Source: Deltaproteobacteria bacterium
GTDB taxonomy: Bacteria; Myxococcota_A; UBA9160; SZUA-336
Assembly: GCA_030624945.1 (NCBI GenBank)
Contig: JAUXJB010000118.1
Coordinates: 1 to 5,566, forward strand
Direction: 5' to 3'
Length of the DNA: 5,566 nucleotides
Shown here: positions 5,107-5,566 of the stretch, piece after piece
Position numbering within the stretch: the stretch's first letter is position 1
Layout: every line of letters starts with the position of its first letter
Notes under the pieces: model-generated
Database searches by the model: none
Told to the model about the DNA's origin: nothing
What the model saw: only the letters and a program-made list of their open reading frames with translations
Position numbers and translations under genes: made by a program

Positions 5107-5566
5107 GTGCTGTTGGTCTACAACCTCATTCTGGTCCCAATCGTCCTCCTGCTGGGGCCGTTCGCGCTGCTCTACGCACTTGGCTCGGCGCGGAGACGAC
5201 GCGGTCTCTGGGAGCGGTTCCTGCCGGTCCCGGAAATGGCCCGAGATGGTGTGTGGATACACGCGGCGAGTGTCGGCGAAGCCGAGGCGGCCGCACCGCT
5301 GGTCAGGGCCCTGGTCGAGCGCGGAATTCCCACGCAGGCGACGACGTTGACGGCATCGGGGCGGGATCGTCTGCGAGCCCAGCTGCCGGGGCTGCGCGTG
5401 CGCCTGGCTCCGCTGGATCTGCCCGGCCTGGTCTCACTCTCTGCCGCGCGTGCGCGCGCAGCAGTCCTGGTGCTCGTAGAGACGGAGATCTGGCCGAACC
5501 TGATCCATGCCGTGACCGCACGCGGCGGACGCGTGGTCGTCGTGAGCGGTCGCATCTCGGACCGGA
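5107..5566 (+). CDS. waaA: 3-deoxy-D-manno-octulosonic acid (Kdo) transferase WaaA/KdtA, N-terminal part
   Basis: The first 153 residues of a GT30 Kdo transferase, cut by the right edge. WaaA adds Kdo from CMP-Kdo to the lipid A precursor at the inner face of the cytoplasmic membrane. Residues 4-25 (VYNLILVPIVLLLG onward) form the N-terminal membrane anchor, followed by the basic SARRRRG. LWERF (34-38) holds the Glu expected as the catalytic base. VWIHAASVGEAEAAAPLV (49-66) and TTLTASGRD (79-87) match the donor-domain signature. VETEIWPNLI (124-133) is the diagnostic WaaA motif. The GTG at 5107 is chosen because AGGA (5094-5097) lies 9 nt upstream and the protein then starts directly with the anchor; the TTG at 5113 is possible but spaced worse. 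It lies 18 bp after lpxB in the same frame. The C-terminal CMP-Kdo-binding half is missing, so mono- or bifunctionality cannot be judged. Confidence 0.93.
   Translation, partial: MLLVYNLILVPIVLLLGPFALLYALGSARRRRGLWERFLPVPEMARDGVWIHAASVGEAEAAAPLVRALVERGIPTQATTLTASGRDRLRAQLPGLRVRLAPLDLPGLVSLSAARARAAVLVLVETEIWPNLIHAVTARGGRVVVVSGRISDR

Noticed and set aside
3976..5262. Long open frame on the minus strand (about 428 codons) opposite lpxB, with similar long ones at 2007-3107 and 2660-3766
   Set aside because: These are open only because the GC-rich codons of the + strand genes leave few stops in the antisense frames. Translations are rich in Arg, His, Asp and Gln with no recognisable motif, and each lies over a securely identified gene.
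1..5566. Mobile elements, CRISPR repeats, tRNA or other RNA genes, phage or defence genes
   Set aside because: The window is almost completely filled by eight co-directional core envelope genes. I saw no inverted terminal repeats, spaced direct repeats, cloverleaf-like segments or foreign-looking composition.

Overview
The window is a compact, GC-rich, single-strand cluster for outer-membrane and lipid A biogenesis from a Gram-negative bacterium. All eight genes lie on the + strand. In order they are: the 3' end of bamA, skp (ompH), fabZ, lpxA, lpxI, a Gfo/Idh/MocA-family oxidoreductase, lpxB, and the 5' part of waaA (kdtA), which runs off the right edge. Products were recognised by reading the translated sequences against remembered family motifs; no database search was run.

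Organism: LpxI (rather than LpxH) for UDP-diacylglucosamine hydrolysis argues against a typical gamma- or betaproteobacterium. The order lpxA-lpxI-oxidoreductase-lpxB, together with the high GC, fits a lineage formerly called Deltaproteobacteria or a neighbouring phylum (Myxococcota, Desulfobacterota, Binatota, Acidobacteriota). This placement is inference and not precise.

Layout: 1-294 is the end of the BamA beta-barrel. A 58-bp gap with a strong Shine-Dalgarno leads to skp (353-877). After 31 bp comes fabZ (909-1361, GTG start). lpxA most likely begins at a TTG (1358) that overlaps the fabZ stop as TTGA. lpxI (2154-2984) follows after 13 bp. The oxidoreductase (2981-3940) and lpxB (3937-5088) each start at a GTG overlapping the previous stop as GTGA. 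waaA starts at a GTG 18 bp after lpxB. No stretch of 300 bases lacks a gene, and I see no terminator, tRNA, rRNA, mobile element or CRISPR array. The spacing indicates one operon with translational coupling, and its promoter is probably upstream of the window.

How the genes work together: BamA inserts outer-membrane proteins and Skp escorts them through the periplasm. FabZ dehydrates 3-hydroxyacyl-ACP and so competes with LpxA for that acyl donor. LpxA acylates the UDP-GlcNAc sugar, LpxI makes lipid X, LpxB condenses the disaccharide, and WaaA adds Kdo. The oxidoreductase is the least certain member. It lies in the lpxA-lpxB interval where, as I recall, Acidithiobacillus ferrooxidans carries gnnA/gnnB, so it may modify the UDP-GlcNAc precursor, but no gnnB-type aminotransferase is in the window. 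lpxD, which in Escherichia coli sits between skp and fabZ, is absent from that position. Nothing here is clearly a new system. The most interesting points are the oxidoreductase, the altered residues in LpxA and LpxB, and the TTG start.
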